Positions 1 through 8,355 of a DNA stretch of 64,000 nt are shown one piece after another. The translations under genes were made by a program, and so were the position numbers. A model generated the notes under the pieces. The model was not told where the DNA came from. It saw only the letters and a program-made list of their open reading frames with translations, and searched no databases. The stretch comes from Fomes fomentarius. Lineage: Eukaryota; Basidiomycota; Agaricomycetes; Polyporales; Polyporaceae. The stretch covers positions 3,162,001 through 3,226,000 of the forward strand of contig JABYQN010000004.1 in the NCBI GenBank assembly GCA_022606135.1, read 5' to 3'. How positions within the stretch are numbered: the stretch's first letter is position 1; every line of letters begins with the position of its first letter.

Positions 1-964
1 GTGTGATAAGACGCACCATCTGATCCTGAAGGGGCTTCTGTTCGTTCATCCGAGGCTCAGCAACGAGCGACTCGAACAAACCCCAGACGTGGGCACTGTT
101 AGGCTTGCCAAACTTGTTCTGTAACGCTTCCCAGGACTCAGCAGCAGTCATGTCCCTGGGTTGTCCACCCGAGACAGGAATCTGAGTGTCCAGAACGTAG
201 TGAAAGTTTGGTGCGACACGCATGTACATCATGCCGCGAGCTTGCCCATCAAGTTTATCCCACTTGTCCTTGGCAGCTTGCTCAGTAGGACGAGTAGCGC
301 CTTTGACAACACTCCAACAGTCCATGAAGATGAAATAGCCCTTCATCTTGGCAGACCAGTCGTTGTACTGATTCGCCGAAGAGAGGACAGGGATAGAGTC
401 GACTTTGATATCTCCCATGATGGATAAGAGGTATTGGGGAGAATCGAGATATTCCTCCTTGAAGTCTAGAGTGAATGTGATAGGCGCGACTGGGGGCGCA
501 GTGACGATAGGAGGAGGAAGGTAGACTGGAGGAAGAGGACTTGAATCGACAGGAGGGGAGTTTCCGAAGAGCGATCGGAGATAGAAATTAGGACGAGACG
601 AGGAGGGCTGTGCGTGAGTTTCTTCCTGAAGATAGGGAAGAGGAACTCCGTGTTGTGGGTCGGTGTCCTGCTGCCAAGTTGCTGGATATGCCCAGTAGAA
701 GGTCGGTTCGTACGGAAGAGGGAGTTGATTGTAGCGATTGGGACAGAGCTGTACGTCGCACTGGTCCCACTCCTGCTCTCCGTCGTCGTAGACGTAGTGA
801 TAACGATCGACCTGATCGTCTAGATCAAAGAGATGGGGCTGTTCCGAGCAATCAAACGCTGATGCAGTAGAGTGATGTTCTGCAAGTTCAGCGTTGACTT
901 CAGCTTCAGAGTCGGAGCTGAGCTGAGGACTATTGGCAGTAGTAGGTGGCTCCAGTACGATGGT
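1..964 (-). CDS. Ty1/copia Gag (UBN2-like), partial at left edge, 5' frameshift
   Basis: The frame is open from 964 leftward to the window edge. Its first in-frame ATG is at 418, but coding-like sequence continues upstream of it (acidic, then a proline-rich stretch such as PPVYLPPPIV). After the ATG it shows the copia Gag pattern: a Trp-containing N-terminus (NDWSAKMKGYFIFMDCW), a GATRP turn, KDKWDKLDGQARGMMYMRV, and AAESWEALQNKFG. This type of Gag forms the virus-like particle of Ty1/copia retrotransposons. Just upstream another frame (965-1095) is also coding-like and joins near the run GTTTTTC, so one nucleotide seems to have been gained or lost. No ATG opens that upstream part, and a TTTTCTTGGGCACAG stretch ahead of it could be a 3' splice site. 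Protease, integrase and RT would lie outside the window to the left. Confidence 0.75.
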
Positions 965-1095
965 TCAGAGAAAAACGCGATGATTGACTTGCCACGTGCG
1001 AGATCTGGTAGAGAGGAACACCTATTGAGGTGAGCCAGAAGGTCAGGAAGCCGATATTCCCAACAATCCAGATAGAAGTCGCCAACTGTGCCCAA
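965..1095 (-). pseudogene. Out-of-frame N-terminal part of copia Gag
   Basis: The minus frame beginning at 1095 (a TTG, no ATG) reads about 45 residues that look coding (GDFYLDCWEYRLPDLLAHL). It then runs out of register with the main Gag frame at the T-run near 970-980. It is either a frameshifted N-terminus or an exon whose start lies further upstream. The frame is my reading; the frameshift is an inference. Confidence 0.4.
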
Positions 1096-2024
1096 GAAAA
1101 GCTATACGAGTCTAGGTATCAAAAAAGAGTATAGTAAGGAGGGTCCGAACGGTTGTCCTCCGGTCCAAAGGTGATAACCACCCCGGCTACAACAGCTGGC
1201 GGGCGCAAGTGCGTGGCCTGGCTGAGGATACTTGAAAACCCGTGTGCCGCGAAAGCACCAAAGGTTGTACAGAGATACTAGATAGCGACTACTAAAAGCG
1301 CTCAGGGCTGCGTCACGAGCGCAGTAAAGTCCCCCTGGCAGCAGTGTCGGAGGGCACAGTCAAGAGTTAGGGAAAGTGGAGGAGAGTGCACGGGCAGAGA
1401 GTCGACGAACAGAGTTTGCGCGCAGAGTGTCGACAGAGGAGCAACTGATTAGAGCGCAGGGCTCATAACCTGATGAACTCTGAACCTGTAAGGCGAGGAG
1501 CGACTGTAAGTCACAACAGAGAGGGATCTTCAGTCAGTGAGCGAACGACTCTATTGCATAGTGAAGTACCTGTAAGTCACAACAGAGAGGGACTACAAGT
1601 ACTAAGTCAGTAAGAAGTAGTAGAGCATATGTATGTAAGAGACTTACTCTTCAGTCAGTGAGCGAACGACTGAAGAGCAGAGGCGAAGAAGGGACTGCTT
1701 ATATACATGAGGGATGAGTCCATGAGTCAGCGAATAAAGCAGTCACATGTAGCCATAAGACAATGAGTCAGAGTCCGTATCGGCATATGAGTCAGATACA
1801 GTCATAGCATGAGTCAGACATAAGGTCTAGAAGAGTCCGGTGCAGTGTAGAACGCACTGGTACGCACAGGAATGCACAGTAACCATATGGTCATGGGAAA
1901 GTACAGTAGAAAAACAAAGGAAACCATAAATGGTAAGTAGAAACACAGCCTATCTAATCATATGACCATAAACAAGTGTACACAACTCCGGTCCGAGCAC
2001 AGCCGGTAGTCCGGAAGTTCAACA
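1096..2024 (-). mobile_element. 5' LTR and leader of the copia element (minus strand)
   Basis: On the minus strand this stretch lies between Gag and a TGTTGAAC terminus at 2024, where the sequence switches abruptly into the chromovirus LTR end. It holds short direct repeats (CTGTAAGTCACAACAGAGAG near 1502 and 1569; CTTCAGTCAGTGAGCGAACG near 1529 and 1651). In minus orientation it has a cluster of TGACTCA motifs followed by TATATAAG. The inner LTR edge and the primer-binding site could not be placed, because the other LTR is outside the window. Confidence 0.55.
1698..1816 (-). promoter_or_regulatory. Copia LTR promoter: four TGACTCA sites plus TATA box
   Basis: Read on the minus strand, TGACTCA occurs four times (1810-1816, 1788-1794, 1764-1770, 1723-1729) and is followed by TATATAAG at 1698-1705. 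TGACTCA is the AP-1/Gcn4-type bZIP core. Its spacing upstream of a TATA box is what a U3 enhancer-promoter looks like. Binding itself is inferred. Confidence 0.55.
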
Positions 2025-2108
2025 CGACACTCGAACATCGCCAACATCGTAACTCCTCAACTTGCGCATCTACGCATCTCCTAGACGCCCACGAGCCTCG
2101 GCGTAACA
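2025..2108 (+). repeat. Chromovirus 5' LTR, last 84 nt only
   Basis: Bases 2025-2108 are identical by eye to 8769-8852, the last 84 nt of the 3' LTR, both ending GGCGTAACA. Left of 2025 the match stops at the copia LTR terminus. The other 413 nt of this LTR must lie beyond the copia element, or be lost. Confidence 0.9.
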
Positions 2109-2429
2109 TTAGGTCAAACTCTACAATTCTGCCAACTTCTCCAAGTTTAGGCAGCCACCCTGGATCTCCCAGCAGTACGAAGCCGGGATAGACCACCCAC
2201 ATCTGCGGAATCGGTAGACGGAGAACTTTTCATCGGAAAAAGAACCGTTGTCTGGAACGAAACCCTAGGCTGGGTCTATACACTCGACACACAAGGATAC
2301 GTTCTAGAGAGATTATCCCGAGTACGGCGCGACCAGTGGGCTAGTGGAACACCCGAGAATCCTTCCACTGCATCAACTTCAGAAACACCAGTCATACCTA
2401 TACCTCCACAGACTACTCCCATCACAGCA
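2109..2429 (+). other. Leader of the chromovirus with ATG-less open frame into gag
   Basis: After the LTR end comes a short leader. From 2151 to 2429 the gag frame is open, preceded by TAG at 2148-2150. The translated residues are coding-like and rich in charged and aromatic residues (LDTQGYVLERLSRVRRDQW), then Pro/Thr-rich just before the first ATG. A primer-binding site should follow 2108, but TTAGGTCAAACTC there is not one I recognise. Confidence 0.5.
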
Positions 2430-3356
2430 ATGGCAAGCACCACCACGAACCCAAGACCCTCTGAGAGAAAGATCCGTGCCCCAAGCGACTTCAATGGAGA
2501 TCGTGCAGAAGCTAGTGGCTTTCTGAACAACTGCCAAACATATTTACGGCTGAACAAGGATTCCTACACCAATGACGAGGAAAAGATCATCTTTATCCTC
2601 TCGTATATGGTTGGAGGATCAGCTGGGCCGTTTAAAGAAGCCTTCACCACAAGCGCATTTGCGATTGATCCAGCCACCAACGAGGAGAAAGGTTTTGGCA
2701 CCTGGGCACAGTTCCTAACTCGATTCCAGGACGCATTCACTCCCTTGAATCCTGTCGACAATGCTATCACTCAGATGAAAGCATTGAAGCAAAGTGGAAC
2801 AGCCGATGACTATGTTGCGGCATTTCGACCCCTTGCCATTCGATCCACCATCACGGAAGTTGCAGTCCTATCGGACTACTTCCTCACTGGGCTAACCACT
2901 GGACTTGTCAAAAGTATCATGTCGGTCGAAACCCTGCCAACCACGATGGATGGTTACTACAAACTTGCCACCAGACTCGACCTCCAATGGCGCAAAGGAC
3001 TCGAGCTCACCAGAGGAGCAGCACTGAAGAAAACTTCCCCTAATGCACCATTGACAACCTCCAAGTCCACAAGTGCAGTCCGGTTGAGAAAACTCACGGA
3101 TGAAGAACGCACTAAACTTAGGAAGGAGGGACGCTGCTTCCGCTGCAGAGAAGCAGGACACATCTCTGCTGAATGCCCCCAGGGAGGACAGAACCCTCAG
3201 ACTAGACGTCAGATCCGAGTGGCCACTTCTACTACGGCAAGCACTACCCAAGCAGAACCAGAGTCAGCCATTGCACGCATGCGTGCATTGTATGCACAGT
3301 TCACACCTGAAGAAAGGGAGGTAGTGGTGAACATTGCGGAAGCGGAGGGTTTTTGA
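2430..3356 (+). CDS. gag: Chromovirus Gag (308 residues from the first ATG)
   Basis: This is the capsid/nucleocapsid polyprotein of the Ty3 element. The capsid-like part includes a KIRAPSDFNGDRAEASGFL entry and the block FGTWAQFLTRFQDAFTPLNP typical of retrotransposon Gag. A CCHC zinc knuckle follows (C236, C239, H244, C249; CFRCREAGHISAEC), which binds element RNA. The start given is the first ATG in frame. The frame is open without a stop back to 2151 and reads like protein (GELFIGKRTVVWNETLGWVY), so Gag may be about 93 residues longer through a non-AUG start or a spliced leader. The stop TGA (3354-3356) sits directly on a -1 slippery site leading into pol. Confidence 0.93.
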   Translation: MASTTTNPRPSERKIRAPSDFNGDRAEASGFLNNCQTYLRLNKDSYTNDEEKIIFILSYMVGGSAGPFKEAFTTSAFAIDPATNEEKGFGTWAQFLTRFQDAFTPLNPVDNAITQMKALKQSGTADDYVAAFRPLAIRSTITEVAVLSDYFLTGLTTGLVKSIMSVETLPTTMDGYYKLATRLDLQWRKGLELTRGAALKKTSPNAPLTTSKSTSAVRLRKLTDEERTKLRKEGRCFRCREAGHISAECPQGGQNPQTRRQIRVATSTTASTTQAEPESAIARMRALYAQFTPEEREVVVNIAEAEGF

Positions 3357-3387
3357 AACGGTCACCTGCCTCGACGTCAGAGTGGCC
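3347..3387 (+). promoter_or_regulatory. Programmed -1 ribosomal frameshift signal between gag and pol
   Basis: The heptamer G-GGT-TTT (3347-3353) is in the gag register X-XXY-YYZ and lies immediately before the gag TGA. Pol is open in the -1 frame (from 3311) and has no ATG near its beginning. Six nucleotides downstream, GGTCAC (3360-3365) can pair with GTGGCC (3382-3387), a 6-bp stem with one G-U pair and a 16-nt loop. Slippery site, short spacer and stem are the known ingredients of -1 frameshifting. The stem is short and untested. Confidence 0.75.
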
Positions 3388-6300
3388 CAGTCTCACGGTC
3401 TCACCTGTAATACTAGCAAATGTCACCAATCGATCAATGCGTATTCAAATCACCCTAGACCAAACCGTCGAAACCCCTGCCCTCATTGATTCTGGAGCTG
3501 GAGGAATGTTCATTGACGAGCAGTTCGCTCGCATGCACAACATTCCCCTCACACCTCTCATCAGTCCCATACCCGTGTACAACGTGGACGGAACACAGAA
3601 TAAACAAGGAGCCATCACCCATTATACTTGGAGAAACCTATCAGTCGCCGGCACAACTCATCGCACCCGCCTCTTAGCCACATCACTAGGAAAGGAAACC
3701 TTGATCCTGGGATTACCTTGGCTCCGACGCACCAATGCTCAGATCAACTGGCAATCTGGGAGAATTGCTTTCGAAGATCCTATCCCTGTCCCTACCATCT
3801 CAAAGCGACCCCCAGCAACAGTTGAAGAGGTGTCTGAAGCCCCAAGAGACCCTACTCCCTGCATCGCAACAACCTCTCAGTTTATTCTGGAAGAGGTTGC
3901 AACAGAACACATAGCGGAACCAGAACTACAGGTACAGGATACTGGTGACATGGAAGAAATCAATGACTGCGAAGGAGACACCATAGACATCGGATCAGAT
4001 GATCTCCTTGTTGCCTACATCCGGGGAAAACCAGTCATTGGGCTATTCGAGGAGATCCAAGACGGACCCCTCACAGATGAGCATCACACTTCCAGTGACG
4101 CCCCTCTCCCAACCCATATTGGTCGAATTGCTCGATGGAATGGCACAACACACTTCTCATATGGACCACCAGTGAGTATACGGGCCAAGATCAACCCAGC
4201 GATGAAGTTAGCACAGAAACAACACGCCCAGGAAGGCCCACTACTCACGGAGAATACCCTACCAAGCAGCTACGGGGACTACAAAGATGTCTTTGAGAAG
4301 AAAGCTTCTGAACGCTTCCCAGAATCCCGACTCTATGATCATGCAATTGAGCTGAAACCAGATTTCATCCCGAAGAACTGCAAGGTGTACCCCCTGTCCC
4401 CAAAAGAGCAGACTCTCCTGGACGAATTCATCGATGATAACCTCCGGAAGGGGTACATCCGCCCGTCTAAATCCCCAATGGCATCACCGTTCTTCTTTGT
4501 TTCTAAGAAGGATGGATCCCTTCGTCCATGTCAAGATTACCGCTATCTCAATGACGGCACAGTGAAGAATGCATATCCAATCCCTTTGGTCCAGGAGCTT
4601 GTGGACAAGCTCAAAGGAGCAACTATCTTCTCCAAACTCGACCTACGCTCTGGATATAACAATGTCCGCATCAAGGATGGTGACCAGTGGAAAGCCGCCT
4701 TCAAATGTCAACGAGGACTGTTTGAACCCACTGTCATGTTCTTCGGACTCTGCAACTCTCCAGCCACCTTTCAAGCTATGATGAACGACCTCTTCAGTGA
4801 CATGATTGACGAGGGATGGCTGGTCATCTACATGGATGACATGCTGTTGTTTTCTAAGGACCAGAAGACTCACCAGGAGCGTACCCGTCGTGTTCTCCAA
4901 CGACTACGGGAAAATGATCTGTATCTCAAGCCAGAGAAGTGCCTGTTCGACGTCACTGAAGTGGAATTCCTGGGATTAATCGTCAAACCGGACACACTGG
5001 CCATGGACCCAGTTAAACTCCAAGGCATACAAGATTGGCCAGTACCTACCTCTCTGAAAGGAGTACGCTCATTCCTTGGATTTGCAAACTTCTACCGTTG
5101 CTTCATCTCGAACTACTCCAACCTCACCCGACCCTTACATGACCTGACAAAGAAGGACCATCCATGGAGTTGGACAACCAAAGAACAGGATGCATTTGCG
5201 GCTATGAAGCAGAAGTTCATATCTTCTCCTGTTCTGGTCATGCCGGACAAAGCAAAACCATTCTCTATCGAATCTGATGCATCCAAGTTTGCTACTGGAG
5301 CAGTCCTTCGTCAAGCAGACACCAATGGAGACCTCCACCCATGCGCTTACTTGTCAAAATCCTTCAATGACGCGGAACGGAATTATGAGATCTATGACCG
5401 CGAGCTACTAGGCATCGTACGGGCATTAGATGAATGGCGACACTACTTGGAAGGCAGCCCACATCCAGTAGAGGTCCTGTCGGACCACAAGAACTTGACA
5501 TACTTCCGCACCGCACAGAAGCTCAACCGACGACAAGCACGATGGAGCCTATTGCTCTCACAATTCAACCTACAGTTGAAACACATCGCAGGCACCAGAA
5601 TGGTTCAGTCAGACACACTATCTCGCCTTCACCACCTCAACCTAGAAGACAATGACAACAGCGCCCTCATTCTATTGCCCGATGACATGTTCATTTCCAC
5701 CATCGATACAGCGCTCGAAGATAGAATCAAAGCTGTCCATATCCAGGACCAAGTTATTCTAGATGCCCTAGCAGCTGCGAAGAATGGAACCCCACTCCCA
5801 ATGAAGTCAACACTGACAGATTGGACATTTCAAGACGGCTTGGTGTATTTCCGCAATAGGTGCTACATTCCACCTGACCAAGATCTGCGCCGAGAAGTAG
5901 TAAAACGGTACCATGATCTCCGGCCAATGGGACACCCAGGACAGTTTGGGACCCTCGAACTTATGCGTCGGGAATACTGGTGGCCAGGCATGGCTGTCTT
6001 TGTACGGAACTACGTTCAAGGCTGCGCAGTGTGTCAACAGACCAAGATCAATACACATCCTACAGTGCCACCACTGATGCCAATCCCTGCAAAATCCCAT
6101 GCATATCCATTCGAGATAACCTCAGTCGACTTCATTACAGACCTCCCCTTATCCAATGGCTACGACTCTCTCATGGTCATGGCAGACCACGATGCTACGA
6201 AGGGGGTAATTCTTTGCGCATGCACAAAGACCATCGACGCAATGGGAACAACACTACTCATGCACCAAAACCTGTACAAACGCTTTGGACTCCCATCACG

Positions 6301-7156
6301 CATCATCTCAGACAGAGGCCCTCAATTCTCTGCCAAGGTCTTCCAAGAGCTCACCCGTCTTGTCGGTATCAAATCGTCTATGAGCACAGCATATCACCCA
6401 CAGACCGATGGAGGCACCGAACGCATGAATCAAGAAATAGAAGCCTATCTGCGTGCATTCTGCACCAACCATCCAGAAACATGGGCTGATTACCTCCCTG
6501 ACATTGAATTCATGCACAATCAGAGAAGTGCTCAAGGCCGCAACGCATCCCCATTCTACCTCATGATGGGGTACAACCCCAAAGCAATACCATCAGTACA
6601 CCCCACAACAATGGTGCCCGCAGTAGAGGAACGGCTTGGCAACCTGGAGAAGGTCCGCCTCGAGGCCATGGCAGCACATGAACTTGCAAGACAATGCATG
6701 GCTGAACGTGTCACCCGGGGATTTACACCATTCAAGAAGGGTCAGAAGGTCTGGCTAGAAGCAAAGAATCTTCGGTTCCTGAAGGACCACAAGAAACTCA
6801 CCATGAAACGCCAAGGCCCATTTGAAATCATGGAAGTCCTCGGAACATTGACGTACAAACTACGCCTTCCTGCCCAATGGCGAATCCACCCTGTTTTCCA
6901 TGCCTCCCTTCTGACACCATACCATGAGAATGACACGCATGGTCCCAACTACACACTACCCCCTCCTGACCTCATCGAGGGAGAAGAGGAATTCGAAGTA
7001 GAAGCCATCGTGGGACACAAGAAGAATCGAGGCCGCTTGACTTATCTCGTCAAGTGGAAAGGATACCCGATATCAGAGAACTCTTGGGAGCCAGGATCAC
7101 ACCTGACTAATGCGCAGGAAATGCTGACAGCATATAAGCGCATTCATCACCTCTGA
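3353..7156 (+). CDS. pol: Chromovirus Pol polyprotein: PR-RT-RNase H-integrase-chromodomain
   Basis: The frame is uninterrupted, about 1267 codons, expressed as Gag-Pol by -1 frameshift (no ATG at its start). Aspartic protease: ALIDSGAGG, Asp about residue 46. Reverse transcriptase: KDGSLRPCQDYRYLN, then YMDD at about 493-496. RNase H: IESDASK, YEIYDRELLGIV, VLSDHKNLTYF. Integrase: an HHCC zinc finger (MGHPGQFGT ... GCAVCQQTK), then the DDE core with D about 926, D about 987 and E about 1023, the last two 35 residues apart. C-terminus (about 1212-1267): a chromodomain (YLVKWKGYPISENSWEP), which in this clade steers integration to marked chromatin. All catalytic residues I looked for are present. 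Confidence 0.96.
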   Translation: MKRSPASTSEWPSLTVSPVILANVTNRSMRIQITLDQTVETPALIDSGAGGMFIDEQFARMHNIPLTPLISPIPVYNVDGTQNKQGAITHYTWRNLSVAGTTHRTRLLATSLGKETLILGLPWLRRTNAQINWQSGRIAFEDPIPVPTISKRPPATVEEVSEAPRDPTPCIATTSQFILEEVATEHIAEPELQVQDTGDMEEINDCEGDTIDIGSDDLLVAYIRGKPVIGLFEEIQDGPLTDEHHTSSDAPLPTHIGRIARWNGTTHFSYGPPVSIRAKINPAMKLAQKQHAQEGPLLTENTLPSSYGDYKDVFEKKASERFPESRLYDHAIELKPDFIPKNCKVYPLSPKEQTLLDEFIDDNLRKGYIRPSKSPMASPFFFVSKKDGSLRPCQDYRYLNDGTVKNAYPIPLVQELVDKLKGATIFSKLDLRSGYNNVRIKDGDQWKAAFKCQRGLFEPTVMFFGLCNSPATFQAMMNDLFSDMIDEGWLVIYMDDMLLFSKDQKTHQERTRRVLQRLRENDLYLKPEKCLFDVTEVEFLGLIVKPDTLAMDPVKLQGIQDWPVPTSLKGVRSFLGFANFYRCFISNYSNLTRPLHDLTKKDHPWSWTTKEQDAFAAMKQKFISSPVLVMPDKAKPFSIESDASKFATGAVLRQADTNGDLHPCAYLSKSFNDAERNYEIYDRELLGIVRALDEWRHYLEGSPHPVEVLSDHKNLTYFRTAQKLNRRQARWSLLLSQFNLQLKHIAGTRMVQSDTLSRLHHLNLEDNDNSALILLPDDMFISTIDTALEDRIKAVHIQDQVILDALAAAKNGTPLPMKSTLTDWTFQDGLVYFRNRCYIPPDQDLRREVVKRYHDLRPMGHPGQFGTLELMRREYWWPGMAVFVRNYVQGCAVCQQTKINTHPTVPPLMPIPAKSHAYPFEITSVDFITDLPLSNGYDSLMVMADHDATKGVILCACTKTIDAMGTTLLMHQNLYKRFGLPSRIISDRGPQFSAKVFQELTRLVGIKSSMSTAYHPQTDGGTERMNQEIEAYLRAFCTNHPETWADYLPDIEFMHNQRSAQGRNASPFYLMMGYNPKAIPSVHPTTMVPAVEERLGNLEKVRLEAMAAHELARQCMAERVTRGFTPFKKGQKVWLEAKNLRFLKDHKKLTMKRQGPFEIMEVLGTLTYKLRLPAQWRIHPVFHASLLTPYHENDTHGPNYTLPPPDLIEGEEEFEVEAIVGHKKNRGRLTYLVKWKGYPISENSWEPGSHLTNAQEMLTAYKRIHHL

Positions 7157-7185
7157 CAGCCCATCCGCCTCTAACTGCTTCTCGC

Positions 7186-7356
7186 ATGCTCCTCATTCTC
7201 ATCATCCTCTGCCTATACATCCTCGCTCTCCTGGGAATCACACTCGCCGTCCTTGCATATCTATTCCGGGAGTTTACCCTCCAGCTACTCGAACACACGC
7301 TCCACTCCCGCGACCACCCCCACAGCCATACCACCACAGGCTGGGGAGATATATGA
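7186..7356 (+). CDS. Micro-ORF A: 56-residue single-span membrane protein in the 3' region of the chromovirus
   Basis: It begins with ATG 29 nt after the pol stop. The first 27 residues are almost entirely hydrophobic (MLLILIILCLYILALLG), followed by a short polar, His-rich tail (HSRDHPHSHTTTG). The stop overlaps the start of the next ORF by ATGA. Its place corresponds to where env-like genes lie in other Ty3 elements. It resembles a signal-anchor protein; I recognise no family. Real translation is unproven, since C/T-rich sequence can give hydrophobic frames by chance. Confidence 0.45.
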   Translation: MLLILIILCLYILALLGITLAVLAYLFREFTLQLLEHTLHSRDHPHSHTTTGWGDI

Positions 7357-7502
7357 TTCTTACCTGTGCCCTCATCACCATTGCAGTCGCCTACATTCTC
7401 CTTCTAGTGTTCATCACCATCTCTGTCCTCCACTTCATCGATATCCTGCGATCCCTCCTCGACGCACGTGACCCTCTCAAGCCTCACGACGACAGCATCT
7501 GA
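7353..7502 (+). CDS. Micro-ORF B: 49-residue single-span membrane protein overlapping micro-ORF A
   Basis: The start ATG (7353-7355) overlaps the stop of micro-ORF A (7354-7356) in the motif ATGA, the arrangement used for termination-reinitiation. It encodes one hydrophobic span (ALITIAVAYILLLVFITISV) and a charged tail (DARDPLKPHDD), ending 14 nt before the ATG of the larger ORF at 7516. Two hydrophobic spans in succession, packed head to tail, argue against pure chance but do not prove expression. Confidence 0.45.
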   Translation: MILTCALITIAVAYILLLVFITISVLHFIDILRSLLDARDPLKPHDDSI

Positions 7503-7515
7503 CCCCATCTCCACA

Positions 7516-8319
7516 ATGTCTACTCCCCATGGCCAATCCCTCGAAGACACCCGCAAAATGCTCAGCACCCTTCTCGCACTTCCTCGCGACCACTACGAAG
7601 AGTACCGGAATGCGCTCCCAAGGGACGACCTTCTTACGCTCATCCTAGACACAGCTCGGGATGCCAACTACGGGTTGATTCACACTCGCGAAGCGTTGCG
7701 TACTACCCAGCTGGCCAAGGAGAACCTGAACATAACGGAAAGCCGTCTCCGGGCGACAGACAGTCGTCTTTGCGGCTCTCTCGAGGCAATTTCAGGCTAC
7801 CTCCAGACCCATCTCGACCATCTCCATCCTCAGATCTACCACATGCTCGCCAGCACCGATCCTGGAGACGTACCCACTATTGCAAATTTCTTCGCCCCCG
7901 CCCCGCGAGCAGCAACCCCTTACCCTCACGTGGTTCCACCTATCCAAAATCCTACCGTATACCGCCACGGTCATCGCGTCTCTACCCGCGCAAATGCTGG
8001 CTCTACCAGCAGTAGGGCCTCGTCCCGCCAGACCCGCCGCGACCGCAGTGCGGCGGAACTTGCATACCCAATCATTCCCCATGTCGTGCACAATGAGAAC
8101 ACTCCCACTCCATCCCCCACGCGCACTGTGAGCCCAGGCTTCCGTGGACCATACGAGACTTTCGAAGCCATGCAAGAAGCTCGCTACGGGCGGGATTCCG
8201 ATGGAGAGGTCCGTATCTTCGACAGATACTCTGGGGAGGAAGACTACGACGCAGACCGGGAGAACTCTCCCCTCTATCAAGAGGACGTCCTCTACAACGA
8301 GCAAGATCCAGAGGTCTGA
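7516..8319 (+). CDS. Third extra ORF of the chromovirus (267 residues, unknown)
   Basis: ATG at 7516 opens a 267-codon frame that ends about 37 nt before the 3' LTR. The frame is also open a little upstream without an ATG. Residues about 10-105 are helical and heptad-like (DDLLTLILDTARDA, REALRTTQLAKENLN), suggesting a coiled coil. The middle is Pro-, Ser- and Arg-rich and basic (SSRASSRQTRRDRSA). The C-terminus is acidic (YSGEEDYDADREN). No enzyme motif, signal peptide or zinc finger is visible. It could be an accessory structural protein or a captured host gene; I do not recognise it. It is uninterrupted in a young element, which suggests a function. Confidence 0.65.
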   Translation: MSTPHGQSLEDTRKMLSTLLALPRDHYEEYRNALPRDDLLTLILDTARDANYGLIHTREALRTTQLAKENLNITESRLRATDSRLCGSLEAISGYLQTHLDHLHPQIYHMLASTDPGDVPTIANFFAPAPRAATPYPHVVPPIQNPTVYRHGHRVSTRANAGSTSSRASSRQTRRDRSAAELAYPIIPHVVHNENTPTPSPTRTVSPGFRGPYETFEAMQEARYGRDSDGEVRIFDRYSGEEDYDADRENSPLYQEDVLYNEQDPEV

Positions 8320-8341
8320 ACGCTACAGGGTAGCGTCAGGG

Positions 8342-8355
8342 TAGACAGGGGGTAG
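8342..8355 (+). other. Polypurine tract of the chromovirus
   Basis: The purine-rich stretch AGACAGGGGGTAG lies directly before the TGTTAC start of the 3' LTR, the place where plus-strand DNA synthesis is primed. Confidence 0.6.

Noticed and set aside
1130..1200. Minus-strand GGTGGTTATCACC and ACCGTTCGGACCC look like tRNA box A and B
   Set aside because: No acceptor stem or anticodon arm can be formed around them. Most likely part of the copia leader.
1353..1380. GTTAGGG-like telomere repeat near 1365
   Set aside because: Only a single occurrence, inside the copia LTR region.
1497..1680. Regular short repeats resembling a CRISPR-like array
   Set aside because: Only two copies of each of two units with unequal spacing, in a eukaryotic LTR. 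They are ordinary LTR repeats.
7186..7502. Micro-ORFs as exons of the 267-codon ORF joined by splicing
   Set aside because: No convincing GT-AG pair joins them in frame, and the ATGA overlap and separate ATGs fit independent frames better. Not excluded without cDNA.
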